Assembly (NCBI GenBank): GCA_963796155.1
Contig: CAWCKT010000015.1
Location: 1 to 64,000 of the forward strand
Origin: AP-15 sp963796155
GTDB taxonomy: Bacteria > Pseudomonadota > Alphaproteobacteria > ATCC43930 > CGMCC-115725
Direction: 5' to 3'
Length of the DNA stretch: 64,000 nt
Within the stretch, counting starts at the first letter, position 1. Each line of letters opens with the position of its first letter. Positions 44,537 to 53,091 of the stretch are shown in pieces. The position numbers and the translations under genes were made by a program. The notes beneath the pieces were generated by a model that saw only the letters and a program-made list of their open reading frames with translations, did not search any database and was not told the origin of the DNA.

Positions 44537-44830
44537 ATGTGTAAGAAGCGTCCTTGCGTCTACCTCCTCGCCAGCAAGCGCAAGGGTACGCTTTATGTCG
44601 GTGTCACAAGCGATATTGCACGCCGTGCTTGGCAACATCGTTCGAATGCTATGGGCGGATTTGTTCGGGATTATGGAGTGCATAAGTTGGTGTTTGTCGA
44701 GTATCACGAGACCATGGCCGATGCCATCCGCCGGGAAAAGCGGATCAAGAGATGGCGCCGTGCGTGGAAACTGCAGTTGATCGAGCGCGATAATCCGCGA
44801 TGGGGCGATCTTTACGACGAGCTGGCGTGA
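44537..44830 (+). CDS. GIY-YIG nuclease-family protein (YhbQ/UPF0213-like)
   Basis: A 97-residue single-domain GIY-YIG protein. The family motif appears as VYLLASKRKGTLYVGVTSDI, followed by the catalytic-type Arg in DIARRAWQHRS and Glu-rich helix KLVFVEYHETMADAIRREKR. Such small proteins are common in alphaproteobacteria; nuclease activity is assumed from the fold. The ATG at 44537 follows GGAG; the open frame reaches back to 44387 but there crosses the repeat and element end. It is bounded on both sides by inverted copies of one palindrome. Confidence 0.82.
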   Translation: MCKKRPCVYLLASKRKGTLYVGVTSDIARRAWQHRSNAMGGFVRDYGVHKLVFVEYHETMADAIRREKRIKRWRRAWKLQLIERDNPRWGDLYDELA

Positions 44831-44865
44831 GAGCGCTCGCCCCCTGTTCATGCCAGGGGCAGGCT

Positions 44866-44892
44866 CTGGGTCCCCGCTTGCGCGGGGACGAC
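44866..44892 (-). repeat. Palindromic repeat, right flank of the GIY-YIG gene
   Basis: CTGGGTCCCCGCTTGCGCGG core; inverted copy of 44493-44520 with two or three differences. Two inverted copies enclosing one small gene suggest a mobile or repeat-associated unit. Confidence 0.6.
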
Positions 44893-45133
44893 GAGCAGGC
44901 GGAAGTTCGATGCGCTAATTTTTGCAACGAGGTACTAGCGGGTGACGCTCACCGGCGCCATCGCGCGCGGCTCGCCGTCGACCGGCTGGAACTTTTTCGC
45001 ACTGCCGTCGCCCGGCCAGGGCATCACGGCGGCGCAAACAGATACCGGCCAGATCCGCCTCACCCACAAGCTTGAAAGTTGTCCTTATTTGCGTGTAGTC
45101 AAGCAGCGGGAGTAAACGCCGAGGGGAAGAGCG
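44893..45133. other. Intergenic region before the MFS gene
   Basis: No gene recognised. Between the palindromic repeat and the MFS start there is a promoter-like AT patch around 45070-45100 (TTGAAAGTTGTCC then TTTGCGTGTAGTC). GAGGGGAAGAG precedes the ATG at 45134. Confidence 0.35.
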
Positions 45134-46513
45134 ATGACGGTAGCCGCACAAACCGCTGGTGGAGGAGCCTCCGCGGGCAGGCTGAGGCTGCCGTGGATCA
45201 TCACCGCCTCCTCGGTCGGTACGCTGATCGAGTGGTACGACTTCTACCTCTACGGCGTGCTCGCCCTCTTTTTCAGCAAGCATTTCTTCTCCCCGGAGCT
45301 GAGCTCGACGGTCGCCTTCATCGCAAGTCTTTTCGTGTTCTGGACGGGTTTCCTCGTGCGCCCCTTCGGCGCAATCCTCTTCGGCCATCTAGGCGACCTG
45401 ATCGGCCGCAAATTCACCTTTATGCTGACCTTGGGATTGATGGGTGCGGCGACCTTCGTCGTCGGCCTTTTGCCGGGCTATGATGCGATCGGGGCCCTCG
45501 CACCGATCCTGCTGGTCACGATGCGCGTCCTCCAGGGTCTTGCCTTGGGCGGCGAATACGGCGGCGCGGCGACTTACATCGCCGAGCACGCGCCCGACGG
45601 CAGACGCGGCCTCTATACCAGCTGGATCCAGACCACGGCGACGATGGGGATCGTCCTCGCGCTTTTGGTCATCCTGATCTGTCGGCTGGCGATGGGCGAC
45701 CAGGCGTTCGGCGACTGGGGTTGGCGCGTGCCGTTCCTGCTTTCCGCGATCCTCGTCGTGCTGTCGGGCTATATCCGGCTCAAGCTCGAGGAATCCCCGC
45801 TGTTCGCCCGCCTCAAGGAGCAGGGCAAGGCGTCGACCAACCCGGCCGCCGAAAGCTTCCTGAGTGGCGGCAGGAACTGGGGCCTGATGCTGTTCGCGTT
45901 GTTCGGCGCCACCGCGCCGGAAGGCGTCGTCTGGTACACGAGCCAATTCTACGCGCTGTTCTATTTGACTGCGGTTCTGAAGGTCAACTACGTCACCGTG
46001 TACATCATCATGATGATCGCGCTGACCTTGGGCGCTCCGTTCTTTGTCGCGTTCGGCGCGCTGTCCGACAGGATCGGCCGCCGCAACATCATGACCCTGG
46101 GATTTGCGTTGGCGGTGATCAGCTATTGGCCGGTCTTCACCTGGCTCGGCACCTTCAAGGACAACCCGGTCGTCCTCACGATCCTGGTTTTCTACATGGT
46201 GATCCTGGTGACGATGGTGTACGGCCCGATCGCGGCGTTTCTGGTCGAGCTGTTTCCGGCGCGGATCCGCTACACCTCGATGTCGCTCCCTTACCACGTC
46301 GGCAACGGCGTCTTCGGCGGGCTGGTCCCGGCTGCAGGAGCCTCGATCGCCGCGATTACCGGCATCCCGTTGAGCGGGCTCTTCTATCCGATGGCGATTG
46401 CCGCGATCGGGGTCGTCGTCAGCCGCGCCTTCCTGCGCGAGCCAACCCACCAGATCAAGATTTGGGACGAGGTCGGCGGCGGGGCCCCACCGCTCGTCCC
46501 AGACCAGCCGTAG
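45134..46513 (+). CDS. MFS transporter, metabolite:H+ symporter (MHS) type
   Basis: A 459-residue twelve-helix MFS carrier of the MHS subfamily (KgtP, ProP, ShiA relatives). The start TASSVGTLIEWYDFYLYGVL is typical of MHS proteins; motif A is GHLGDLIGRKFTF and its partner ALSDRIGRRNIMT, with GLALGGEYGGAATYIAEHAP in helix five. Such carriers import dicarboxylates, osmolytes or aromatic acids; the substrate cannot be told from sequence alone. ATG at 45134 with a strong Shine-Dalgarno (GAGGGGAAGAG). It stops eight bases before the convergent NepR-like gene. Confidence 0.88.
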   Translation: MTVAAQTAGGGASAGRLRLPWIITASSVGTLIEWYDFYLYGVLALFFSKHFFSPELSSTVAFIASLFVFWTGFLVRPFGAILFGHLGDLIGRKFTFMLTLGLMGAATFVVGLLPGYDAIGALAPILLVTMRVLQGLALGGEYGGAATYIAEHAPDGRRGLYTSWIQTTATMGIVLALLVILICRLAMGDQAFGDWGWRVPFLLSAILVVLSGYIRLKLEESPLFARLKEQGKASTNPAAESFLSGGRNWGLMLFALFGATAPEGVVWYTSQFYALFYLTAVLKVNYVTVYIIMMIALTLGAPFFVAFGALSDRIGRRNIMTLGFALAVISYWPVFTWLGTFKDNPVVLTILVFYMVILVTMVYGPIAAFLVELFPARIRYTSMSLPYHVGNGVFGGLVPAAGASIAAITGIPLSGLFYPMAIAAIGVVVSRAFLREPTHQIKIWDEVGGGAPPLVPDQP

Positions 46514-46520
46514 CCAATCG

Positions 46521-46727
46521 TCACCTTCCTAACAACGCCCGCAGGCGCTGCGGGACCGGTTCCTCGAGGACGTAATCATAAAGCTCGTGAAGCAGTTCTT
46601 CGCCATGCGTTCTGCCGGCGAGGAAGTCAGCGATCCGCTCCGCCACGGAGCGCGCTCCTGGATCGAGCTCCGAAACCCCACAACGGGCGGATGCATCAGC
46701 GGTCTTAGGCTTGGGTTCGGAGGTCAT
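46521..46727 (-). CDS. NepR-like small protein
   Basis: A 68-residue protein whose end, GEELLHELYDYVLEEPVPQRLRALLGR, closely follows the NepR pattern (LYD...EPVPxRxxxLL). NepR proteins are anti-sigma factors for EcfG in the alphaproteobacterial general stress response and are released by PhyR. Neither ecfG nor phyR is visible here, so it would be an orphan copy. The ATG at 46727 is used; an upstream ATG at 46745 adds six residues. Convergent with the MFS gene. Confidence 0.55.
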   Translation of the reverse strand: MTSEPKPKTADASARCGVSELDPGARSVAERIADFLAGRTHGEELLHELYDYVLEEPVPQRLRALLGR

Positions 46728-46867
46728 AGAGTTACACAATGTCACATCCTCGCCCTGCTTAGTGTCAAAACGCTAACAGTTTGTAACACCGACCGATCCC
46801 GTCGAACCGCGCAAAGGCCCTATGCGCGAAACGCATGGAACGATTTGCTCCCCCGTCCTGCTCCGCG

Positions 46868-48391
46868 TCACACCCGCGGCGCGCTTTCGGATAGCCGGCG
46901 ATAACTCAAAGCCTCTGCCACGTGCCGCCGTCCGACACCGGGCGTGCCTTCGAGATCGGCCAGAGTGCGGGCGACGCGCAGGACGCGGTGATAGCCGCGC
47001 GCCGAGAGGCGCAGCCGTTCGGCGGCTCGGAGTAAGAGGGCGCGGCCACCCGCCTCGGGGCTCGCGATCTGATCGAGCAACGCTCCATCCGCTTCGGCAT
47101 TGGTCCGGATGCGCCGCTCGCCGGGGAGTGCGGCATAGCGTGCCGCCTGCCGGGCGCGGGCCGCGGCGACGCGGCAAGCGATCGCCGCGCTTCCCTCGGC
47201 GGGTGGGGGCAAGGCGAGATCGCCGGACGGCACCGCCGGGACATCGATATGCAGATCGATGCGGTCCACCAGCGGACCCGACAGCCGCGCCTGATAATCT
47301 TCGGCGCAGCGTGGCGCCCGGCCGCAGGCCAATTCGGCGAAGTGACCGCAGCGGCAGGGGTTCATCGCGGCGATCAGCTGGAACCGGGCTGGGTAGGTGA
47401 CATGGCCCTGGGCACGGGCGATGCTGACGCGACCAGTCTCAATCGGCTGGCGCAGCGCTTCGAGTGCCGCCCGGTTGAACTCCGGCAGCTCGTCGAGGAA
47501 CAGGACGCCTTGGTGGGCGAGGGAGATTTCGCCCGGCCGGGCACGAGGCCCGCCGCCCACGAGCGCCGGCAGCGAGGCGGAATGGTGGGGATCGCGGAAC
47601 GGCCGCTCGCGCGTCAGCTCACCGCCGCGCAACCCGCCCGCGACCGACTGGATCATGCCGAGCTCGAGCGCCTCGGCGGGTTCGAGCGGCGGCAGGATGC
47701 CGGGAAGCCGCGCCGCCAGCATTGACTTACCCGCTCCCGGCGGCCCGACCATCAGCAGATTGTGGCCGCCGGCAGCGGCGATCTCGAGAGCCCGCTTGGC
47801 GCTTTCCTGGCCCTTCACGTCCTGAAAGTCGAGCCCGGCGGACCGCGAGGCGGCGAGGCGAGGGTCCGGCGGCGGCAGGAGCTGGACTCCCTTGAAGTGG
47901 TTGACGATCGCCAGCAGGTTCGGCGCGGCGATGATCTCGACCTCGCCCGCCCAGGCGGCCTCGCCACCGCATGCAGCGGGGCAGATGACGCCGCTGCCCC
48001 GGGCGGCCGCGGCCAGTGCCGCGAGCAACACCCCGGCGACGTTCGTCAACGAGCCATCGAGCGCCAGTTCCCCGAGCACCGTGTAAGAGCAGAGCTCGTC
48101 GGCCGGCAGCGCGTCCATCGCCGCCAACAGACCTAGGGCGATCGGCAGATCGAAGTGGCTGCCTTCCTTAGCGACATCGGCCGGGGCGAGGTTGACGGTG
48201 ATCCGTTTCGGCGGCAGCGCCAAGCCGAGCGCGGCAAGCGCGGCGCGCACCCGTTCGCGCAACTCGGCGACCGCCTTGTCCGGCAACCCGACTACCGTGA
48301 AGGCCGGCAGCCCTGAGGCGATCGTCACCTGGGTCTCGACCTCGATGACCTCGACCCCGTGAAACGCCACCGTGCGAACCTTTGCGACCAT
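46868..48391 (-). CDS. comM: YifB/ComM-family Mg-chelatase-like AAA+ ATPase
   Basis: A 507-residue helicase-like AAA+ ATPase; in naturally competent bacteria ComM promotes branch migration during transformation. It has an N-terminal domain (GVEVIEVETQVTIASGLPAF, RITVNLAPADVAKEGSHFDL), Walker A in GPPGAGKSMLAARLPG, Walker B in GVLFLDELPEF and an RFQLIAAMNPCRCG segment with a Cys-rich insert (FAELACGRAPRC). ATG-equivalent start at 48391 (VAKVRTVAF). Complete. The 5' end and upstream DNA are duplicated at 49311, and a decayed copy of its N-terminal part lies just upstream. Confidence 0.92.
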   Translation of the reverse strand: MVAKVRTVAFHGVEVIEVETQVTIASGLPAFTVVGLPDKAVAELRERVRAALAALGLALPPKRITVNLAPADVAKEGSHFDLPIALGLLAAMDALPADELCSYTVLGELALDGSLTNVAGVLLAALAAAARGSGVICPAACGGEAAWAGEVEIIAAPNLLAIVNHFKGVQLLPPPDPRLAASRSAGLDFQDVKGQESAKRALEIAAAGGHNLLMVGPPGAGKSMLAARLPGILPPLEPAEALELGMIQSVAGGLRGGELTRERPFRDPHHSASLPALVGGGPRARPGEISLAHQGVLFLDELPEFNRAALEALRQPIETGRVSIARAQGHVTYPARFQLIAAMNPCRCGHFAELACGRAPRCAEDYQARLSGPLVDRIDLHIDVPAVPSGDLALPPPAEGSAAIACRVAAARARQAARYAALPGERRIRTNAEADGALLDQIASPEAGGRALLLRAAERLRLSARGYHRVLRVARTLADLEGTPGVGRRHVAEALSYRRLSESAPRV

Positions 48392-48419
48392 CCGTTAACC
48401 ACTATACAAGCATTGGTTG
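48341..48419 (+). repeat. Direct repeat spanning the comM start, copy A
   Basis: A 79-base stretch over the comM start codon and upstream DNA. Copy B is at 49311-49389 with about three mismatches, 970 bases away, in the same orientation. A shorter similar block continues after a small gap in both copies (CCTTTGC-TACC-TAAAGCCAG at 48429-48450 and 49391-49412). Confidence 0.8.
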
Positions 48420-48454
48420 AATTTAATCCTTTGCGTACCATAAAGCCAGTCCAA

Positions 48455-48645
48455 AGCCGAGTTCGTCGACCGGCAGCACCTCCTAGCGCCACCAGCAGGG
48501 CTGGCGCGATCGGCAAGTCGAAGTGGCTGCCCGTCTTTACGACATCGGCCGAGGCGAGGTTGACGGCAACAAGCCGAGCGCGGCGAGTGCTGCGCGCACC
48601 CGTTCGCGCGATCCGAACGCTGCCCTCTCCGGGGCCCGGAAACCA
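48455..48645 (-). pseudogene. Decayed copy of the comM N-terminal region
   Basis: On the minus strand a stretch of about 190 bases aligns with codons roughly 30-100 of comM. The products match with changes, e.g. LVAVNLASADVVKTGSHFDL against RITVNLAPADVAKEGSHFDL, and LPIAPALLVAL against LPIALGLLAAM. There is no start codon or full domain, and frames shift, so it is a relic of duplication immediately upstream of the intact gene. Confidence 0.7.
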
Positions 48646-48711
48646 CAATCACAAGTTTTATTGCGATCCCCGGCCGACAAAGTCTAACGCGGATCTAGCG
48701 CAAATTCTCGC

Positions 48712-49215
48712 CTATGGATTGAATTGCCAGCCCGACCCGGCGCCGTACATGTCGCGCTCCTTTGCGCGGTGCTCGTCATATTCGGTCTCGACGACCTTCA
48801 GGCGTCGATCGAAGTCGCTGGTCTCGATCGCCCGGACGAAGGTGTCGACCACCGCTGCTATCGTCCCCGCCTCGCCCGGGGTGATGACGCCCGCTGCGAG
48901 CGCCGAGGTGACCGCCTCCATTGCCGCGGCGATGTCGGCGGCGCTTTTGATCGGCGGCAAGACGAACTTGATCGCCCGTTCGCGGCACGGCGGCAGGATA
49001 CGTTCGATGCAGAGCCGCATCGCGGTCGGGTCGCCGGCGAGCGCCAGCTCGACAGCCCTCCTGGTCAAGGCCTCGGACTCGCCTTCGAGCAGCGCCGCGG
49101 CGGCGAGCGTCTTCTTGTTGCGGGAGCCGGCCCGGCGGCCGGCGGGGCGGTTGCCCTTTGCGAACGGTCGCCCGCGTACCGGACCGGGCGGTTTTGGTAA
49201 GCACACATCAGACAT
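48712..49215 (-). CDS. DUF5681-family protein
   Basis: A 167-residue protein whose N-terminus (GRPFAKGNRPAGRRAGSRNK) is the DUF5681 basic motif of G-N-P/R-G-type residues followed by SRNK. The middle is Ala/Leu-rich helix (ALTRRAVELALAGDPTAMRL) and the end charged (EYDEHRAKERDMYG). Members occur in phages and mobile regions and may bind nucleic acid; no activity is known. ATG at 49215 has AAGGAG seven bases upstream, better placed than the ATG at 49221. It lies between direct repeats of the comM start, so it may be inserted cargo. Confidence 0.75.
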   Translation of the reverse strand: MSDVCLPKPPGPVRGRPFAKGNRPAGRRAGSRNKKTLAAAALLEGESEALTRRAVELALAGDPTAMRLCIERILPPCRERAIKFVLPPIKSAADIAAAMEAVTSALAAGVITPGEAGTIAAVVDTFVRAIETSDFDRRLKVVETEYDEHRAKERDMYGAGSGWQFNP

Positions 49216-49310
49216 GGTCATCTCCTTGGTTCAACCGGCGGCCCGTTCTAGGGCGCCACGATGCGGGGGATGCTATATACACAATTTATTGATTTGCTTC
49301 AATAGCAAAT

Positions 49311-49389
49311 CTCGATGACTTCGACCCCGTGAAACGCCACCGTGCGAACCTTTGCGACCATCCGCTAACCACTATGCAAGCATTGGTTG
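49311..49389 (+). repeat. Direct repeat spanning the comM start, copy B
   Basis: Near-identical to 48341-48419. It includes the comM start codon region on the minus strand but is not followed by a comM gene; after it come about 25 bases of weaker similarity, then unrelated DNA. Together the copies enclose the comM relic and the DUF5681 gene. Confidence 0.8.
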
Positions 49390-49787
49390 CCTTTGCCTAC
49401 CGTAAAGCCAGCAGGAAGGCGCAACAAACTGCCAAACGGCAGGGCGGCCGAGACCGTGGATCTGGCATTCGAAACAGCCTATCGCGGCCGCCGGTGTGGC
49501 GGGCGTTCACGGTCCTCGCCGATGTCCCGAATCGCAACTGCGAAGGCCGGGGCGTCAATTGCCGGTATCTGAAGTAAATTACTTAACTATTTTCCGTAGG
49601 GCAAGCGAACATCCAAATAATACTCAAGCCTGGATAGCTTAGTGTCCGGTTATCGGTCGGCTTGTGTCACGATGCGGTCTGCGATAATAACTGCGAGGGA
49701 GATCGTTGCTCGTACTGCGCATCGGATCGTCGTGATCCAGGGGCGCGTTACGGTCGGCTTACATCCTTTCCAAAGGAAATCGGTCGG
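49390..49787. other. Intergenic region before ugd
   Basis: No gene supported. Short open frames here lack family likeness. The stretch 49570-49640 is AT-rich (AAATTACTTAACTATTTTCC) and may contain the promoter of the nucleotide-sugar genes. CAAAGGAAAT precedes the ugd start. Confidence 0.4.
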
Positions 49788-51128
49788 ATGCGGATCGCGG
49801 TGGTCGGGACGGGGTATGTGGGTCTGGTTTCGGGGGCGGGATTTTCCGAGTTCGGGTGGTCGGTGACCTGCGTCGACCAGGATGCGGCGAAGATTGCGCG
49901 CCTGCAACGCGGCGAGATACCGATTTTCGAGCCGGGGCTCGAAGCGCTGGTGGCGGCCAATGCGGCGGCCGGGCGGCTGTGCTTCACGACCGATCTTGCC
50001 GCAGCGGTGGCCGCAGCGGATGCCGTGTTCATCGCGGTCGGCACACCGTCGCGCCGCGGCGACGGGCATGCCGACCTGTCCTATGTCTTTGCCGCCACCG
50101 AGGCGATTGGCCGGGCGCTGACCGGCTATGCCGTCGTGGTGACCAAGTCGACGGTGCCGGTCGGCACCGGGCGCGAGGTCGCGCGGATCCTGCGCCGCAC
50201 CCTGCCCGACGACGGCTTTGACGTCGCCGCCAACCCGGAGTTTCTGCGCGAGGGCTCGGCGATCGGCGATTTCATGCGTCCCGACCGAGTGGTTATCGGC
50301 GCCGACAGCGAGCGGGCGCGGGCCGTTATGCGCCAGCTCTACCGGCCGCTCTATCTGCTCGAGACGCCGCTGCTGTTCACCGACATAGAGACCGCCGAGC
50401 TGATCAAATACGCGGCCAACGCCTTTCTCGCGACCAAGATAAGCTTCATCAATGAGATCGCCGATCTGTGCGAGGCGTTGAGCGCCGATGTTCAGGACGT
50501 CGCCCGCGGCATCGGACTCGATGGCCGCATCGGCCGCAAGTTTCTACACGCCGGCCCCGGTTTTGGCGGGTCGTGTTTCCCCAAGGACTGCAAGGCACTG
50601 GTGCGAACCGCGGGCGATGCCGCTGCGGATTTGCAAATTGTCGAGACCGTGCTGCGGGTCAACGAAGCGCGCAAGAGCCGGATGGCCGACAAGATCGCCG
50701 CCGCCTGCGGCGGCAATCTGGCCGGCAAGACGCTGGCCGTCTTGGGGCTGACCTTCAAGCCCAACACCGACGATATGCGCGACAGCCCGAGCCTCGTGAT
50801 CCTGCCGCGCCTGATGGCGGCCGGGGCGCGCCTCCAGGTCTTCGACCCCGAGGGCATGGCCGAGGCGCAAAAGCTGATGCCCGATCTGGTCTACTGCCGG
50901 GATGCCTACCGGACGATGAAAGGAGCCGACGCGTTGGTGCTGCTGACCGAGTGGAACGAATTCCGCGGGCTCGATCTTGGCCGCGTCAAACGCTTGCTGG
51001 CGAGGCCCCTCGTGATCGATTTGCGCAACATTTACCAGCCCCAGGAGATGGCCGCGGCCGGTCTCTCGTACGTCAGCATCGGCCGGCCCGAACGCCATGT
51101 GCCTATGTCATTGGGGGCGTTCGCCTGA
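49788..51128 (+). CDS. ugd: UDP-glucose 6-dehydrogenase
   Basis: Oxidises UDP-glucose twice to UDP-glucuronate with NAD+. The 446 residues start with the Rossmann motif MRIAVVGTGYVGLVSGAGFS; the catalytic Cys is in FGGSCFPKDCKALV, with a Lys in the conserved LIKYAANAFLATKISFINEI and the C-terminal FKPNTDDMRDSPSLVILPRL. ATG at 49788 matches the family start; 42 upstream in-frame codons are not conserved. The stop overlaps the next gene (TGATG), so UDP-glucuronate is handed to the decarboxylase encoded next. Confidence 0.94.
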   Translation: MRIAVVGTGYVGLVSGAGFSEFGWSVTCVDQDAAKIARLQRGEIPIFEPGLEALVAANAAAGRLCFTTDLAAAVAAADAVFIAVGTPSRRGDGHADLSYVFAATEAIGRALTGYAVVVTKSTVPVGTGREVARILRRTLPDDGFDVAANPEFLREGSAIGDFMRPDRVVIGADSERARAVMRQLYRPLYLLETPLLFTDIETAELIKYAANAFLATKISFINEIADLCEALSADVQDVARGIGLDGRIGRKFLHAGPGFGGSCFPKDCKALVRTAGDAAADLQIVETVLRVNEARKSRMADKIAAACGGNLAGKTLAVLGLTFKPNTDDMRDSPSLVILPRLMAAGARLQVFDPEGMAEAQKLMPDLVYCRDAYRTMKGADALVLLTEWNEFRGLDLGRVKRLLARPLVIDLRNIYQPQEMAAAGLSYVSIGRPERHVPMSLGAFA

Positions 51129-52114
51129 TGAGCGTCGTGGCCAAGCGGGTTCTCGTCACCGGGGGTGCGGGGTTCTTGGGCTCGCATCTGTGCGAGCGCC
51201 TCGTCGCCCAGGGCGACGACGTGTTGTGCGTCGACAATTACTTCACCGGCCGCAAGGACAATGTCGCGCGGCTGTTGGGCGACCCGCATTTCGAGGCGCT
51301 GCGCCACGACATCACCCACCCGCTGTTTGTCGAGGTCGACGAGATCTACAATCTCGCCTGCCCGGCCTCGCCGATCCACTACCAGTTCGATCCCGTCCAG
51401 ACCACCAAGACCAGCGTGATCGGTGCGATCAACATGCTGGGGCTGGCCAAGCGGGTGAAGGCCAAGATCTTCCAGGCCTCGACCTCCGAGGTCTATGGCG
51501 ACCCGGGCGTGCACCCGCAACCCGAGGCCTATCGCGGCAACGTCAACCCGATCGGGCCGCGCGCCTGCTACGACGAAGGCAAGCGCTGCGCCGAGACCCT
51601 GTTCTTCGACTATTTCCGCCAGCACCAGCTGCGCATCAAGGTCGCCCGCATCTTCAACACCTACGGGCCGCGCATGCACCCCAATGACGGGCGCGTCGTC
51701 TCCAACTTTATCGTCCAGGCCTTGCAGGGGGCGCCGATCACCCTCTATGGCGACGGCTCGCAGACCCGCGCCTTCTGCTTTGTCGACGACCTGATCGAGG
51801 GGTTCTTGCGGCTGATGGCCGCCCCCGACCACGTCACCGGGCCGATCAACCTCGGCAACCCGCAGGAAACCTCGGTCGCCGAACTCGCCGAGATGATCAT
51901 CGCGCTGACCGGATCGCGCTCCACCATCACCCGCCGCCCGCTCCCCGTCGACGACCCGGTCCAGCGCTGCCCCGACATCACCGAGGCCACCGCACTCCTC
52001 GCCTGGCAACCCACCACCCCGCTCGCCGACGGTCTCGCCCGAACCATCGCCTATTTCGATCGGCTCCTCAGCGAACGCAGCCAAATCGAGCACCGAGCTG
52101 CGGAGCCGGGTTAG
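51128..52114 (+). CDS. uxs: UDP-glucuronate decarboxylase (UDP-xylose synthase)
   Basis: An NAD-dependent extended SDR of 328 residues that turns UDP-glucuronate into UDP-xylose. Nucleotide-binding TGGAGFLGSHLCERL at the start, Ser/Tyr/Lys set with ASTSEVYGDPGVHPQPE and CYDEGKRCAETLFFDY, and the UXS marks PIGPRACYDEGKR and RIFNTYGPRMHPNDGRVVSN. ATG at 51128 overlaps the ugd stop by one base. The pairing ugd-uxs is functionally coherent. A glucose epimerase is less likely because of the PRACYDEGKR motif. Confidence 0.9.
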   Translation: MSVVAKRVLVTGGAGFLGSHLCERLVAQGDDVLCVDNYFTGRKDNVARLLGDPHFEALRHDITHPLFVEVDEIYNLACPASPIHYQFDPVQTTKTSVIGAINMLGLAKRVKAKIFQASTSEVYGDPGVHPQPEAYRGNVNPIGPRACYDEGKRCAETLFFDYFRQHQLRIKVARIFNTYGPRMHPNDGRVVSNFIVQALQGAPITLYGDGSQTRAFCFVDDLIEGFLRLMAAPDHVTGPINLGNPQETSVAELAEMIIALTGSRSTITRRPLPVDDPVQRCPDITEATALLAWQPTTPLADGLARTIAYFDRLLSERSQIEHRAAEPG

Positions 52115-52139
52115 CCGCGATCGCCGATAGGACGAGTTA

Positions 52140-53051
52140 GTGAAAATTCTGGTGTTCGGGGCGGGCGGGCAGATCGGCCGCGAGGTTTACCGCGCGGCTT
52201 GGCCGTCCCGGTGCGCGGTCTTGCCGCTCGAGCGAAAGGCCCTCGATATCACCAAGAGTGCCGCGGTCGGCGCGGTTCTGGCGCGCGAGACGCCCGATTT
52301 GGTGATCAATCTCGCGGCCTACACGACCGTCGACCGCGCCGAGAGCGAGCCGGAAGAGGCCTGGGCGGTCAACTGCGCTGGGGCCGCTCACATTGCCGCT
52401 GCGTGCGAGGAGAGCGCGACTCCGCTCATCCACCTGTCGACGGACTATGTCTTCGACGGACGAAAGGCCGGACCCTATCGCGAGGACGATGCGGTGGATC
52501 CGCTCGGGGTCTACGGGCGGAGCAAAGAAGCCGGCGAGCGTGCCGTGCGGGCGGCTCTGGCACATCATGTGATCCTGCGCACGGCGTGGATCTTCGGGGT
52601 GTACGGCGCGAATTTCGTCAAGACGATGCTCCGGCTCGCGTCCGAACGACCGGTTCTGTCCGTCGTCGCGGACCAGCGCGGATGTCCAACCGGCGCCGCC
52701 GATGTCGCGGCGGCGCTGATCGTGGTGGCCGAACACATCGAAAGAGGCGAGGCGAAATGGGGCACCTATCATTTCGTCGGTGCCGACGCCACGACCTGGC
52801 ACGGCTTCGCGGAGGCCATCTTTGATCTGGCCGCACCCCGGCTTGCGGTGCGTCCGCAGGTCGACCCGATCACCACCGACCAATACCCCACCCCGGCGCG
52901 ACGTCCGATGAACTCGGTTCTCGACTGCCGGAAGATCGGGGACGCCTTTGGCATCGCGCCGCCGCCGTGGCGGAAGGCACTCGCCGCCGTCATCTCGGAG
53001 TTGCTCGATTCGCCGCCCATCCCCGAGGCTCCGATACCGCTACACCCTTGA
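52140..53051 (+). CDS. rmlD: dTDP-4-dehydrorhamnose reductase
   Basis: An NADPH-dependent reductase of 303 residues for the last step to dTDP-L-rhamnose. The Gly motif is VFGAGGQIGREV; LINLAAYTTVDRAESEPEEA, STDYVFDGRKAGPYREDD, and the Tyr-x3-Lys pair YGRSKEAGE are typical. GTG start at 52140, 26 bases after uxs. RmlA, RmlB and RmlC are not in the window, so rhamnose synthesis would rely on genes elsewhere. Part of the exopolysaccharide-precursor cluster. Confidence 0.9.
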   Translation: MKILVFGAGGQIGREVYRAAWPSRCAVLPLERKALDITKSAAVGAVLARETPDLVINLAAYTTVDRAESEPEEAWAVNCAGAAHIAAACEESATPLIHLSTDYVFDGRKAGPYREDDAVDPLGVYGRSKEAGERAVRAALAHHVILRTAWIFGVYGANFVKTMLRLASERPVLSVVADQRGCPTGAADVAAALIVVAEHIERGEAKWGTYHFVGADATTWHGFAEAIFDLAAPRLAVRPQVDPITTDQYPTPARRPMNSVLDCRKIGDAFGIAPPPWRKALAAVISELLDSPPIPEAPIPLHP

Positions 53052-53091
53052 CCCCGAGACCGGTCGGCGAGGAGACAACTGCGGTCGAACG

